The notes: generated by a model from the sequence alone, not told the origin. 64,000 nt of DNA from Pedobacter alluvionis (GCF_003664035.1 NZ_RCCK01000010.1:1550001-1614000), one strand, 5' to 3'; shown: positions 17,069 through 26,640, counted from the stretch's first letter. Numbers and translations are program-made.

Positions 17069-18151
17069 ATGAAAAGAGTTCTCATGTGCTTAGGCTTGTG
17101 TACTTTGCTTTACGTAACAGGTTGCACCTCGAAGAAAGAAGAAAAGGAAGAAGTAGCTACTTATGCAGTAACCACGCCGTTAAGGATGGATACTTCCTTT
17201 ACCAAAGAATATGTTTCGCAGATTAAATCCGTTCGGAACATAGAAGTTAGGGCCCAGGAAAAGGGTTATCTCCAAAATATTTATGTAGATGAAGGCCAGC
17301 ATGTAAAAGCAGGTCAGCTGTTGTTTAAGATTATGCCTAAGGCAGCTCAATCTGAGTTGCTAAAAGCACAGGCTGAAACTAAATCGGCAGAAATTGAACT
17401 GGAAAACACCAAATTACTGTCAGATAAAAATATCGTTTCTAAAAATGAGCTTGCTATGGCCAAAGCCAAACTGCAATCGGCTAATGCCGAAACTTCTTTG
17501 GCTAAATTCCATTTGTCTAACACCGAAATCAGAGCGCCATTTGATGGCACCATCGACCGTATTCCTTTAAAACTGGGTAGTTTGGTTGATGAAGGTGCTT
17601 TGTTAACCAGCCTGTCAGACAATAGCCAGGTTTTTGCTTACTTCAACGTATCGGAGCCGGAATATTTAAACTACCAGAGCGCTGCAAAGGCAAAAGGGCA
17701 GCAGGAAGTAAGTTTATTACTGGCCAATAACGAGTTGCTAAAATCGAAGGGTAAAGTTGAGGTGATCGAAAGTGAATTTGATAACGAAACTGGGAACATT
17801 GCATTCAGGGCAAGGTTCAACAATTCCGATAATTTACTAAGAAACGGCGAAACAGGTAAAATCCAGATGGTTGTTCCTTTAAAAAATGCCATTGTTATTC
17901 CACAGAAAGCAACTTACGACATCCAGGATAAAACTTATGTTTTCGTAATTGATAAAAGCAATAAGGTACACTCCAGGGCCATTACCATTGCAGGCGAGCT
18001 GCCGGATTTATACATCATCGGCGACGGCATCACAATAGAAGATAAGATCTTACTTGAAGGTGTACAGAAAGTTAAAGACGATGATAAAATTGCCTTTAAA
18101 TTCCAGCAGCCTCAGGATGTGATGAAACAATTGAGATTGAAAACAGAATAA
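17069..18151 (+). CDS. RND efflux periplasmic adaptor (AcrA/MexA-type membrane fusion lipoprotein)
   Basis: This 360-aa lipoprotein has an N-terminal hydrophobic segment with lipobox VTGC (Cys near residue 19), so it is anchored in the periplasmic leaflet. The mature part has the usual adaptor layout. It opens with a first beta-barrel/lipoyl half (EVRAQEKGYLQNIYVDEGQH), then a helical hairpin rich in K, A and E (about residues 95-150). A second lipoyl half follows (NTEIRAPFDGTIDRIPLKLG) and then a C-terminal membrane-proximal domain. It bridges the inner-membrane pump and the outer-membrane channel encoded directly downstream. This is the first gene of a three-gene operon. Substrate cannot be told from sequence. 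Confidence 0.92.
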   Translation: MKRVLMCLGLCTLLYVTGCTSKKEEKEEVATYAVTTPLRMDTSFTKEYVSQIKSVRNIEVRAQEKGYLQNIYVDEGQHVKAGQLLFKIMPKAAQSELLKAQAETKSAEIELENTKLLSDKNIVSKNELAMAKAKLQSANAETSLAKFHLSNTEIRAPFDGTIDRIPLKLGSLVDEGALLTSLSDNSQVFAYFNVSEPEYLNYQSAAKAKGQQEVSLLLANNELLKSKGKVEVIESEFDNETGNIAFRARFNNSDNLLRNGETGKIQMVVPLKNAIVIPQKATYDIQDKTYVFVIDKSNKVHSRAITIAGELPDLYIIGDGITIEDKILLEGVQKVKDDDKIAFKFQQPQDVMKQLRLKTE

Positions 18152-18175
18152 TCTAAACCCCTCCATACTTATTTT

Positions 18176-21100
18176 ATGTTTAGTAAATTCATACAAAGGC
18201 CCGTCCTTTCTATCGTAATATCGCTTATTATTGTGTTTCTCGGGGTGCTGGCCATCAGCTACCTGCCGGTAACACAATTCCCATCCATTTCACCGCCTAA
18301 AGTAAATATTACGGCAGAGTACCCCGGGGCAAACAACGAATTGTTGATTAAATCGGTGGTTATTCCGCTAGAGCGTGCACTTAACGGTGTACCGGGAATG
18401 AAATATATTGCTTCTGATGCAGGTAATGATGGTGAAGCATCAATTCAGGTAGTATTTAACCTGGGTACCGATCCCAATCAGGCCTCGCTTAACGTACAGA
18501 ACCGTGTAGCGGCCGTTACCAATAAACTTCCACCTTTAGTGGTTCGCGAAGGGGTTAAAATTACCCGTGAAGAGTCGAACATGTTGATGTACATCAACTT
18601 GTACAGTAAAGACCCTAAAATGAATCAAAACTTCCTGTATAACTATGCCGATATCAACTTGCTTTCCGAGCTAAAAAGGGTTGATGGTGTAGGTTTTGCC
18701 GATATTTTGGGAGATAGGGATTATGCCATGCGTATCTGGTTAAAACCAGACCGTATGCAGGCCTATAAAATTTCTGTAGATGACGTAATGAAGTCGCTTG
18801 ACGAACAGAGTTTAGAAGCCTCTCCAGGTAAAACAGGAGAGAGTTCGGGTAAGCGTTCGCAGGCTTTTGAATATGTGTTAAAATATTCAGGTCGTTTTAA
18901 TACCAAAGAAGGATATGAAAACATCGTGGTAAGGGCAACTCCCAATGGAGAATTGCTTCGCTTAAAAGATATCGCTGATGTAGATTTTAGTGCTTCTGCT
19001 TACAATTTATACTCTACCTTAAACGGTAAGGCATCTGCTGCGATCGTTTTAAAACAATCTTACGGCAGTAACGCCAGTCAGGTTATTAAAGATGTTAAGG
19101 CTAAAATGGCCGAGATTAAATCGGCTTCATTTCCTAAAGGTTTAGATTACGAAATTAGTTACGACGTTTCCAAATTCCTGGACGCATCTATAGAAAAGGT
19201 AATCCACACTTTGGTGGAGGCTTTTATACTGGTGGGTTTAGTGGTATTCTTATTCCTTGGCGATTGGCGTTCAACCCTTATTCCAGCCATTGCTGTACCG
19301 GTATCCTTAATCGGAACCTTTGTGTTTATGCAGTTCTTCGGCATTACACTCAACTTAATTACCCTATTTGCTTTAGTATTGGCCATTGGGGTAGTGGTAG
19401 ATGATGCGATTGTGGTAATTGAGGCAGTACACGCCAAGATGGAGCATGACAGGCACCTTTCGGTACTCAAAGCTACACAACAGGCCATGAAAGAGATTGG
19501 CGGAGCAATTATTGCGATTACTTTCCTGATGGCATCGGTATTTATTCCGGTAGCATTTATGTCTGGTCCGGTGGGTATTTTCTACCGTCAGTTCTCTATT
19601 ACCATGGCAACGGCAATCATTCTTTCGGGTATTGTGGCTTTAACGCTTACACCGGCATTATGTGCCATTATGTTGAAGAACAATCACGGTTCAACCAAAA
19701 AGAAAACCATGATCGACCGTTTCCTTGATGGTTTTAATAATGGTTTTAACAAACTTTCCGGTAAATATGAACTGGTATTGAGCAAAGTGGTAAGCCGAAG
19801 GATATTAACCTTTGGTATATTAGTTGCCTTTTGTTTGGGTGTTTGGGGATTAAGTGGAAGTGTACCATCAGGATTTATTCCTAACGAAGATCAGGGGATG
19901 GTGTATGCCATTATCCAAACGCCTCCGGGATCTACTTTGGAACGTACCGACCAGATTGCTGAGAAGCTGCAGAGCATGTGTGAAGACATTGACGGTGTAA
20001 AATCAGTTTCATCATTGGCAGGATATGAAATCCTTACCGAAGGTACAGGATCGAACTCGGGTACCTGTTTAATTAACCTGAAAGATTGGAGCGATCGTAA
20101 ACATTCAGCAGCAGAAATTATTGAAGAGCTTGAAGAGAAATCAAAATCTATCCCTGGTGCAACCATCGAATTTTTCCAGCCACCAGCAGTTCCGGGTTAT
20201 GGTGCAGCAGGCGGTTTCGAGCTTCGTTTATTGGATAAAGCAGGTAGTGGCGATTACAAAAAAATGGAAACCGTTGCCAAAGATTTTGTACGTGAGCTGA
20301 ATAAACGTAAAGAGCTTTCATCCGTATTTACTTTCTATAGTGCGAGTTTCCCGCAATACATGCTGGATGTTGATAACGACATTGCGCAACAAAAAGGAGT
20401 AAGTATTGATAATGCGATGAATACCCTGTCAACATTTGTAGGGAGTAATTACGAAACCAGCTTTATTAAATATGACCACCAGTACAAGGTAATCGTACAG
20501 GCCTTGCCTCAATACAGGGCTTTACCAGAGGATATCTTAAAACTATCGGTTAAAAATGACCGGGATGAGATGGTGCCTTTTTCGGCCTTCATTAAAATGC
20601 GTAAAGTTTATGGTTTATCGGAGATTACCAGACACAATATGTACAATGCTTCAGAGATCAGCGGACAATCTGCTCCAGGTTATAGCTCGGGTGAGGCCAT
20701 TAAAGCCATTACTGAAGTAGCCAAGAAAACTTTGCCAAGGGGATTTGGTATCGATTGGGCAGGTATTTCTAAAGATGAGGTATCAAGAGGCAACGAGGCC
20801 ATTTACATTTTCCTGATCTGTTTAGGTTTCGTGTACCTGGTTTTGGCCGCGCAGTATGAAAGTTTCATTTTACCACTTTCAGTAATCCTTTCTTTACCGG
20901 CCGGTATTTTTGGCGCATTCCTCTTCCTTAAATTATTGGGACTGGAAAACAACATTTATGCACAGGTGGCCATGGTAATGTTGATCGGGTTATTGGGTAA
21001 AAATGCGGTGCTGATTGTGGAATTTGCTACGCAGCGCCAAAGTCAGGGAGCAACAGTGCTTAAAGCGGCAATGGAAGGTGCAAGTGTGCGTTTCCGTCCG

Positions 21101-21346
21101 ATTTTAATGACCTCTTTTGCCTTTATCGCAGGTTTGATCCCCTTGATGATTGCAACAGGGCCTGGTAAGATCGGTAACCGTACCATTGGTTCGGCTGCTG
21201 CGGGTGGTATGCTTTTCGGTACCATTTTCGGTGTAATCGTGATCCCTGGGTTATATTATATATTCGGAACAATTGCAGCTAAACACAAGCTCATCAAAAT
21301 TGAAGAAGAACATCCGTTAACTGAAGAAATTGAGAATAATGTTTAA
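18176..21346 (+). CDS. RND multidrug efflux permease (AcrB/HAE1 family)
   Basis: This 1056-aa protein has the full length and layout of a HAE1-type proton-driven efflux pump: two halves, each with one plus five membrane helices and a large periplasmic loop. The N-terminus FIQRPVLSIVISLIIVFLGV is typical. Helix 4 contains LVLAIGVVVDDAIVVIEAVH, with the paired aspartates that relay protons. The GPVGIFYRQFSITMATAI segment and the second-half GLLGKNAVLIVEFA and MTSFAFIAGLIPL segments are also conserved. It lies 24 nt after the adaptor gene and overlaps the outer-membrane factor gene by 8 nt. The set probably exports hydrophobic drugs, bile-like compounds or plant metabolites, but the substrate is unknown. 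Confidence 0.95.
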   Translation: MFSKFIQRPVLSIVISLIIVFLGVLAISYLPVTQFPSISPPKVNITAEYPGANNELLIKSVVIPLERALNGVPGMKYIASDAGNDGEASIQVVFNLGTDPNQASLNVQNRVAAVTNKLPPLVVREGVKITREESNMLMYINLYSKDPKMNQNFLYNYADINLLSELKRVDGVGFADILGDRDYAMRIWLKPDRMQAYKISVDDVMKSLDEQSLEASPGKTGESSGKRSQAFEYVLKYSGRFNTKEGYENIVVRATPNGELLRLKDIADVDFSASAYNLYSTLNGKASAAIVLKQSYGSNASQVIKDVKAKMAEIKSASFPKGLDYEISYDVSKFLDASIEKVIHTLVEAFILVGLVVFLFLGDWRSTLIPAIAVPVSLIGTFVFMQFFGITLNLITLFALVLAIGVVVDDAIVVIEAVHAKMEHDRHLSVLKATQQAMKEIGGAIIAITFLMASVFIPVAFMSGPVGIFYRQFSITMATAIILSGIVALTLTPALCAIMLKNNHGSTKKKTMIDRFLDGFNNGFNKLSGKYELVLSKVVSRRILTFGILVAFCLGVWGLSGSVPSGFIPNEDQGMVYAIIQTPPGSTLERTDQIAEKLQSMCEDIDGVKSVSSLAGYEILTEGTGSNSGTCLINLKDWSDRKHSAAEIIEELEEKSKSIPGATIEFFQPPAVPGYGAAGGFELRLLDKAGSGDYKKMETVAKDFVRELNKRKELSSVFTFYSASFPQYMLDVDNDIAQQKGVSIDNAMNTLSTFVGSNYETSFIKYDHQYKVIVQALPQYRALPEDILKLSVKNDRDEMVPFSAFIKMRKVYGLSEITRHNMYNASEISGQSAPGYSSGEAIKAITEVAKKTLPRGFGIDWAGISKDEVSRGNEAIYIFLICLGFVYLVLAAQYESFILPLSVILSLPAGIFGAFLFLKLLGLENNIYAQVAMVMLIGLLGKNAVLIVEFATQRQSQGATVLKAAMEGASVRFRPILMTSFAFIAGLIPLMIATGPGKIGNRTIGSAAAGGMLFGTIFGVIVIPGLYYIFGTIAAKHKLIKIEEEHPLTEEIENNV

Positions 21347-22772
21347 GAATAATCTTTATAAAGGCCTTGGATTGGTGTTAATATGCGCAGCATATACCGC
21401 CTGTAAGCTACCGGAAGTAGCCCAACGTGCCGAAAATAAAAATGTACCTGTGAGCTTTAATGGCTCACAGGATACAGTAAGTACAGCTGGTATTCAATGG
21501 CGTAACTTTTTTACAGATCCTAACCTGATCAACCTGATTGATACTGCACTTAAAAATAACCAGGAGCTAAATATTACCCTTCAGGATATTGAAATTGCCA
21601 AAAATGAAATCAAGGCCAGAAAAGGAGAACTCTTACCAAGCGTAACCTATGGCGCTGGTGCCGGATTTGATAAAGTGGGCCGTTATACCAGTTCGGGTGC
21701 CGGCGATGCTTCTACAGAAATTACGCCAGGCAAAGGTGTGCCAGAAGTACTGCCTGATTATCACTTCGGTTTACAGGCCAATTGGGAAGCGGATATCTGG
21801 CATAAACTGCGTAATTCTAAAAAAGCGGCCATTAGCCACTACCTTTCGACAGTAGAAGGTAAGAATTTCGTAATTACCAATTTAATTGCCGAGGTAGCCA
21901 ATTCGTATTATGAGTTATTAGCGGCCGATAACCAGTTAGAAACGGTAAAAAAGAATATCGAACTGCAGAGCAATGCTTTGGAGCTGATGAAAATCCAGAA
22001 ACAGGCTTCAAGGGTTAATGAACTTGCGGTGCGTAAATTTGAGGCAGAAGTGCTAAGCTCAAAAAGTTTAGAATTTGATATTCAGCAGAACATTACCGAA
22101 ACGGAGAATAAAATTAACTTCCTGTTAGGCCGTTATCCTCAACCGATCGTCAGAGACAAATCTAATTTTACAGATTTGGTTCCGCCAACTGTACAAACAG
22201 GTTTACCTTCACAGCTATTGGCTAACCGTCCGGATATTAAACAGGCGGAGTATGAACTAGCCGCTGCTAAATTAGATGTTAAGGTAGCTAAAGCACAGTT
22301 CTATCCATCATTGGGTATCTCCGCTGCAATTGGTTATCAGGCTTTTAATCCTTCATATTTATTAAGAACACCAGAATCTTTAATTTATTCTTTAGCCGGA
22401 GATTTAGCCGGGCCACTAATCAATAAAAATGCGATAAAGGCAGAATATTTAACAGCAAATGCCAAACAGTTGCAGGCAGTTTTTGATTATGAAAAAACCA
22501 TTTTAAATGGTTACATTGAAGTTGCCAATCAGTTATCAAAAATTAGCAATCTACAGAAAAGTTATGATCTGAAGTCAAAACAGGTTGCTGCACTTACACA
22601 GTCGATTGATATTTCGAACGATTTGTTTAAATCTGCCAGAGCCGATTATTTTGAGGTATTGATGACCCAACGCGATGCATTACAATCGAAGTTAGAGCTG
22701 ATCGAAACTAAAAAACAACAGTTAAATGCTGTAGTAGATATTTATCATGCTCTGGGTGGCGGATGGAGATAG
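21339..22772 (+). CDS. Outer-membrane efflux lipoprotein (TolC/OprM/NodT family)
   Basis: This is a 477-aa lipoprotein. I start it at the ATG at 21339, because it gives a clean signal peptide MFKNNLYKGLGLVLICAAYT followed by Cys; a TTG 9 nt upstream is less likely. Two repeated outer-membrane-efflux-protein halves are visible, each with long amphipathic helices and beta strands. The LLANRPDIKQAEYELAAAKL motif is typical of the second half and of the NodT family. It forms the channel that completes the tripartite pump with the two genes upstream, and its start overlaps the permease stop by 8 nt. A rho-independent terminator follows. Confidence 0.92.
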   Translation: MFKNNLYKGLGLVLICAAYTACKLPEVAQRAENKNVPVSFNGSQDTVSTAGIQWRNFFTDPNLINLIDTALKNNQELNITLQDIEIAKNEIKARKGELLPSVTYGAGAGFDKVGRYTSSGAGDASTEITPGKGVPEVLPDYHFGLQANWEADIWHKLRNSKKAAISHYLSTVEGKNFVITNLIAEVANSYYELLAADNQLETVKKNIELQSNALELMKIQKQASRVNELAVRKFEAEVLSSKSLEFDIQQNITETENKINFLLGRYPQPIVRDKSNFTDLVPPTVQTGLPSQLLANRPDIKQAEYELAAAKLDVKVAKAQFYPSLGISAAIGYQAFNPSYLLRTPESLIYSLAGDLAGPLINKNAIKAEYLTANAKQLQAVFDYEKTILNGYIEVANQLSKISNLQKSYDLKSKQVAALTQSIDISNDLFKSARADYFEVLMTQRDALQSKLELIETKKQQLNAVVDIYHALGGGWR

Positions 22773-22814
22773 TTAAATTCATATAAACTCATTTCATTAT
22801 TATCCTTATAAGTT

Positions 22815-22850
22815 AAGCTGTTCCAAATCGGGGCAGCTTTTTTCTTTTTT
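22815..22850 (+). terminator. Rho-independent terminator of the RND operon
   Basis: AAGCTG (22815-22820) pairs with CAGCTT (22834-22839), with a TTCC/GGGG extension inside, followed by a T-rich run. Confidence 0.75.
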
Positions 22851-22880
22851 GTCATTCTGAGCGCAGCGAAGAATCTTTAG
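22851..22880. repeat. Dispersed intergenic repeat, copy 1
   Basis: GTCATTCTGAGCGCAGCGAA followed by GAATCTTT. The same 28 bases recur at 24001-24028, and a degenerate copy is at about 22985-23015. Such repeats are common between genes in Bacteroidota genomes. Function unknown. Confidence 0.7.
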
Positions 22881-22922
22881 CTGCTAACGCTCGTTTCTAT
22901 CCAGCGTTAAATACCTTTCGGT

Positions 22923-22968
22923 ATCGTCATTGCGAGGAGGCCCTTTCAGCCGACAAAGCAATGACGAT
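22923..22968. repeat. Palindromic intergenic repeat (CGTCATTGC type)
   Basis: ATCGTCATTGC (22923-22933) and GCAATGACGAT (22958-22968) form an 11-bp stem around a 24-base loop. The core CGTCATTGCGAGGAGG is a widespread intergenic repeat in bacteria. No gene overlaps it. Confidence 0.65.
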
Positions 22969-23161
22969 CTTTCTCTTAGGGCTGTCAATGTAGCACAGCG
23001 AAGAATCTTTATAGTGGCTAACGCTCGTTTCTGAAGTGCGCAAACACAAGAGCAGGTTTTTACCCTTTGTTCATTTATTTATCATAAAATTCATTTTGCA
23101 AACAATGACATCTGCCTGCGGTTATCTTTATCATTGAATTTATCATCATATCTGAAATAAA

Positions 23162-23992
23162 ATGGAAAAAACTACATTTAAATTTGGCGAATTAGAAGTT
23201 AACCGCTTAGGCTATGGCGCAATGCAATTAACCGGAAATGGTGTTTTTGGCGAAGTAGAAAACCGCGAAAATGCAATCACGGTTTTGCGCGAAGCAGTGG
23301 CGAATGGCGTTAATTTTATTGATACAGCGGAGGCTTATGGACCAAAATTTAACGAGACGCTTATTGCCGATGCTTTATCACCTTTTCAAAAAGGTCTTTT
23401 TATAGCCACTAAAGGCGGTTTTGATCGACCAGGTCCAAACAATTGGGTGCCTAATGGTGCACCAGAAAAAATCAGACAGGATATTGAAGGAAGTTTACAG
23501 CGTTTAAAAGTAGATTCAATCGATTTATGGCAACTGCACCGCATTGATCCCAATGTGGATGTCGCCAAAACCCTGGCGCCTGTGGTAGAAGCCGTGAAAG
23601 AAGGTAAAATAAAAAATGTTGGCTTATCAGAAGTAACCATCGATCAGATTAAGCAGGTGCAAGACATTCTTCCGATAGTTTCGGTTCAAAATTTATATAA
23701 CCTTAGCAACAGGCAGTGGGAGGGTGTTTTGGATTTTACAGCAGAACAGGGTCTGGCTTTCATTCCATGGTTTCCGTTAGCTTCTGGTCCGCATAAGTTA
23801 GCCGATAAGATTAAAGCAATTGCCGATACACATAACGCTACAACCGCGCAGATTGCTTTAGCCTGGTTATTAAAAAGATCATCAAATATCCTTTTAATTC
23901 CTGGAACAAAATCTGTAGAACATTTAAAAGAAAATTTAAAAGCCGCAGAAATTGAATTGACTGAAGAAGAATTTGAAAGTTTAGCGAAGTAA
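23162..23992 (+). CDS. Aldo/keto reductase
   Basis: This 276-aa NADPH-dependent oxidoreductase is of the aldo/keto reductase TIM-barrel family. Visible family features are the N-terminal LGYGAMQLTGNGVFGE segment, the FIDTAEAYGP motif with the catalytic Asp and Tyr, the ATKGGF strand with the catalytic Lys, and the LWQLHRID motif with the catalytic His. The C-terminal SSNILLIPGTKSVEHLKEN segment binds the cofactor phosphate. Substrate unknown. It stands alone between two repeat-rich spacers, and a terminator follows. Confidence 0.92.
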   Translation: MEKTTFKFGELEVNRLGYGAMQLTGNGVFGEVENRENAITVLREAVANGVNFIDTAEAYGPKFNETLIADALSPFQKGLFIATKGGFDRPGPNNWVPNGAPEKIRQDIEGSLQRLKVDSIDLWQLHRIDPNVDVAKTLAPVVEAVKEGKIKNVGLSEVTIDQIKQVQDILPIVSVQNLYNLSNRQWEGVLDFTAEQGLAFIPWFPLASGPHKLADKIKAIADTHNATTAQIALAWLLKRSSNILLIPGTKSVEHLKENLKAAEIELTEEEFESLAK

Positions 23993-24000
23993 GATGATTT

Positions 24001-24028
24001 GTCATTCTGAGCGCAGCGAAGAATCTTT
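24001..24028. repeat. Dispersed intergenic repeat, copy 2
   Basis: Same GTCATTCTGAGCGCAGCGAA plus GAATCTTT sequence as at 22851, here directly behind the aldo/keto reductase stop. Confidence 0.7.
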
Positions 24029-24059
24029 TTCTTTTTTGCAGGTTTTAGCCTACTTTACT

Positions 24060-24089
24060 GGTCTTAGCGTCTCGCTAAGACCTTTTTTT
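24060..24089 (+). terminator. Terminator of the aldo/keto reductase gene
   Basis: GGTCTTAGC (24060-24068), loop GTCTC, GCTAAGACC (24074-24082), then seven T residues. A textbook rho-independent terminator. Confidence 0.85.
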
Positions 24090-24296
24090 ATTGCAATTAA
24101 TTTTTTCGACGGAAGCACAGAGAACACGGAAAATCCCCGCGATCATTTTTGACTTGAGTGCAACGCAGTCGAGAACTACGAACTGCTCAGCGAAACTAAA
24201 TCTGTTTACATAGATACATTAACTCGTGTCGTCATCCTGAACTTGTTTCAGGATCTTTATTTGATAGAATGATCAAGTTCAAAGATCTCATTTACT

Positions 24297-24326
24297 GGTC
24301 TTAGCGTCTCGCTAAGACCTTTTTTA
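24297..24326 (+). terminator. Duplicated copy of the same terminator
   Basis: An identical GGTCTTAGC-GTCTC-GCTAAGACC hairpin with a T-run, but no gene lies between it and the first copy. It is part of the tandem duplication of the spacer. Confidence 0.75.
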
Positions 24327-24768
24327 TTAAAATTCATTTTGCCACGGAAGCACAGAGAACACTGAAAATTCCCCACGAACGTCCTTTCGAGCGGAGTGCA
24401 ACGCAGTCGAGAAATCTGTCTAGATAGATCTCTCGACTGCGCTGCGCTACAGTCGAGATGACGACGATTCTAATGGAATCAATGGTAGCGCAGCAAAGAA
24501 CCTGAAGGCTCTGCGAAGCAGATTTTTTAGTATGAATACATTAACTCGTGTCGTCATACTGAACTTGTTTCAGGATCTTTATTGGATAGAATGATCAAGT
24601 TCAAAGATCTCACCACTCTGCATTGCTCCAGGAGATAATGATCGCGCCTTTGCGTTTTTACGCACTTTGTCATGCTGAGCGGAGTCGAAGCACCTCTCAA
24701 AAAAAATGATTGGAGAATGTATTAAAAAAAATATAAAAATTATTCCTTTAGAAGTTTGATATTTAAAC

Positions 24769-25230
24769 ATGAAAAAAGTCTTTCTAACCACCATCATTTT
24801 ATTTTCTATCCTATTTCAAAAAGCCATGGCGCAAAATAAACCAGAAAATACCCCCGCTATTTTAAATCATATCGCTGTTTATGTAGCCGATTTAAACAAA
24901 GCCACTACTTTTTACGAAAGTGTTTTCAACCTTAAAATGATTCCCGAACCTTTTAAAGATAACCGACATACCTGGTTTACCTTAGGGCCAGCCGGACAGT
25001 TGCATTTAATCCAGGGGGCAAAGGGAAATGAAACTTTTGATAAAAACGGACACTTGTGTTTCAGTGTTCCGTCAGTTGATGAATTTGTAAAAAAGCTGAA
25101 TGCCAAAAATATCAGTTTCGAGGATTGGCCAGGAAAGAAAGATGGAATTACCCTCCGTGTTGACGGCGTAAAACAAATTTATTTTAAGGATCCGGATGGA
25201 CATTGGCTTGAAGTGAACGACGCCAGGTAA
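24769..25230 (+). CDS. Secreted VOC/glyoxalase-fold protein
   Basis: This 153-aa protein has a signal peptide (MKKVFLTTIILFSILF, cleavage near AMAQ-N), so it is exported. The mature part is one vicinal-oxygen-chelate domain of two beta-alpha-beta-beta-beta modules. LNHIAVYVADLNKATTFYES carries the first metal-ligand His, and a central HLI segment follows. The C-terminal FKDPDGHWLEVN carries the closing Glu typical of the family. Such domains bind a divalent metal and act in dioxygenases, isomerases or antibiotic binding; the exact reaction is not predictable. The next gene, also secreted, begins 66 nt downstream. Confidence 0.85.
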   Translation: MKKVFLTTIILFSILFQKAMAQNKPENTPAILNHIAVYVADLNKATTFYESVFNLKMIPEPFKDNRHTWFTLGPAGQLHLIQGAKGNETFDKNGHLCFSVPSVDEFVKKLNAKNISFEDWPGKKDGITLRVDGVKQIYFKDPDGHWLEVNDAR

Positions 25231-25296
25231 ATTCTTTGCTACGTCAGACCTTTGTTTTGCTACATCATTTATATTTATTCCATATCCTGCAAGACT

Positions 25297-26433
25297 ATGA
25301 AATTTAAATATTTTTATGCACTTTTTTTGATCGTTGGTTTTATCACGCCATCAAAAGCACAAAACGAAAAAGCTGAGGCTGAATTTAAATCCGTAATGGA
25401 AAAATATCAGGCTGTTGGCGCTTCCGTAGCGGTAGTCAAAAATGGCCAGATTATTTATACCCATTCGTTTGGTTTAAAAGATTTGGAGAAAAAACTACCT
25501 TTAACCGATCAGGATATTTTTAGGATTGCTTCGATATCTAAGTCTTTTTCAGCAACATCTATTATGCAGCTGTTAGAAGCAGGTAAAATTTCTCTCAATG
25601 ATGATCTTGGAGATCTGGTCGGTTTTAAAATCAGAAATCCAAAATTTCCAGATCAGAAAATTACTTTAAAGATGGCGTTGTCGCATACGTCCAGTTTAAA
25701 CGATTCGCAGGGATATTTAAATTTCGATGTGATCAATCCCGATAAAAATTCAAATTGGGCCAAATGTTATAATGATTATGCCCCGGGAAGCAAATTTGAT
25801 TATTGTAATCTTAACTTTAACCTGATTGGTGCAATCATTGAGAAGAAGTCGGGCGAACGCTTTGATTATTATGTGAAAAACCACATTATAAAGCCATTAG
25901 GACTTTACGCTGGTTATTATATAGATTCTTTGGACAGCACACGTTTTGTGAATTTGTACGAGTATCATCCAGATACCAAAACTTATACACCTTCTCCAGG
26001 TGCTTACGCGCCGAGGCGGAAAGAAATTGCCAATTATGTGATGGGTTATACCACACCGATTTTTTCGCCAACAGGAGGAATGAAAATTTCGGCTACAGAT
26101 TTAGCTAAATACATGATGATGCATATAAATTATGGCACATCAAATGGTGTTAAAATAATCACCAAAAAAAGTGCTAAAATGATGCAAAAGGCCTTAACAG
26201 ATGAGGAAGGATATGGCCTGGCCATCAGAACTGCAGATCAACTTATACCCGGGGTTAAGTTAAAAGGACATACCGGCTCTGCTTATGGGTTATATAGTAC
26301 CATGTTGTTTAATCCCAAAGAAAAGTTTGGATTTGTTATTATTACGAACGGAATAAATGCAACCTATACAGATGGTTTTCCCGATTTCAGTCGCGCCGCC
26401 ATTAACAGTTTGTACCAATCTTTTTTTAAATAG
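25297..26433 (+). CDS. Secreted serine hydrolase of the class C beta-lactamase/DD-peptidase family
   Basis: This is a 378-aa protein. I start it at the ATG at 25297 because it gives a clean signal peptide MKFKYFYALFLIVGFITPSKAQ; an upstream ATG at 25252 would put a tail before it. The catalytic SxxK is SISK (Ser79-Lys82), the second motif is YCN in DYCNLNF, and the third is HTGS in KLKGHTGSAYG. This is the layout of class C beta-lactamases, esterases and DD-peptidases. A true beta-lactamase role is not implied, since most family members in Bacteroidota are peptidases or esterases. It is periplasmic. Confidence 0.9.
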   Translation: MKFKYFYALFLIVGFITPSKAQNEKAEAEFKSVMEKYQAVGASVAVVKNGQIIYTHSFGLKDLEKKLPLTDQDIFRIASISKSFSATSIMQLLEAGKISLNDDLGDLVGFKIRNPKFPDQKITLKMALSHTSSLNDSQGYLNFDVINPDKNSNWAKCYNDYAPGSKFDYCNLNFNLIGAIIEKKSGERFDYYVKNHIIKPLGLYAGYYIDSLDSTRFVNLYEYHPDTKTYTPSPGAYAPRRKEIANYVMGYTTPIFSPTGGMKISATDLAKYMMMHINYGTSNGVKIITKKSAKMMQKALTDEEGYGLAIRTADQLIPGVKLKGHTGSAYGLYSTMLFNPKEKFGFVIITNGINATYTDGFPDFSRAAINSLYQSFFK

Positions 26434-26434
26434 C

Positions 26435-26632
26435 TTAAAGCAGGTTAGATAAACCATTTTTATTAAAGAAAGCGGTTAAAGTTCTAATGCCTGCCTTTGG
26501 ATGGTTTATATTGTTACCTTTTGCTTTTTGGTCGAAAATACTTTTAACAGGTTGCAGATCAATTAAATGTGATGATTCTGTATTGGATTGACCGACCGTT
26601 ACCGGATTTTTGCCTTGATTTCTATAATACAT
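26435..26632 (-). CDS. Small hypothetical protein downstream of a DUF3606 gene
   Basis: This 65-aa frame starts 8 nt after the stop of the DUF3606 gene on the same strand, so it may be co-transcribed. It begins MYYRNQGKNPVTVGQSN and has no recognisable domain. Codon use is compatible with coding. It ends 1 nt from the convergent serine hydrolase stop. Confidence 0.4.
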   Translation of the reverse strand: MYYRNQGKNPVTVGQSNTESSHLIDLQPVKSIFDQKAKGNNINHPKAGIRTLTAFFNKNGLSNLL

Positions 26633-26640
26633 AATCTTTA

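Larger units (their letters stand above)
22773..23161. other. Spacer with operon terminator and dispersed hairpin repeats
   Basis: This 389-bp gap holds the terminator of the RND operon (22815-22850) and three members of dispersed intergenic repeat families, described separately. It then has about 120 bp of AT-rich DNA upstream of the aldo/keto reductase. No gene is seen. Confidence 0.6.
23993..24768. other. Repeat-rich spacer with partial tandem duplication
   Basis: This 0.78-kb stretch has no gene. An ordered block of four elements occurs twice. A is a GGTCTTAGC hairpin (24054-24089 and 24291-24326). B is a GGAAGCACAGAGAACAC box (about 24112 and 24347). C is GTGCAACGCAGTCGAGAA (about 24159 and 24397). 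D is ACATTAACTCGTGTCGTCAT plus about 55 matching bases (about 24217-24290 and 24538-24611). The remainder consists of further palindromes, including a TCTCGACTGCGCTGCGCTAC arm near 24431. It appears to be a landing zone of intergenic repeats. Confidence 0.65.

Noticed and set aside
22773..24768. Small RNA genes in the hairpin-rich spacers
   Set aside because: The hairpins belong to dispersed repeat families or are terminators; no promoter-hairpin-terminator unit could be supported.
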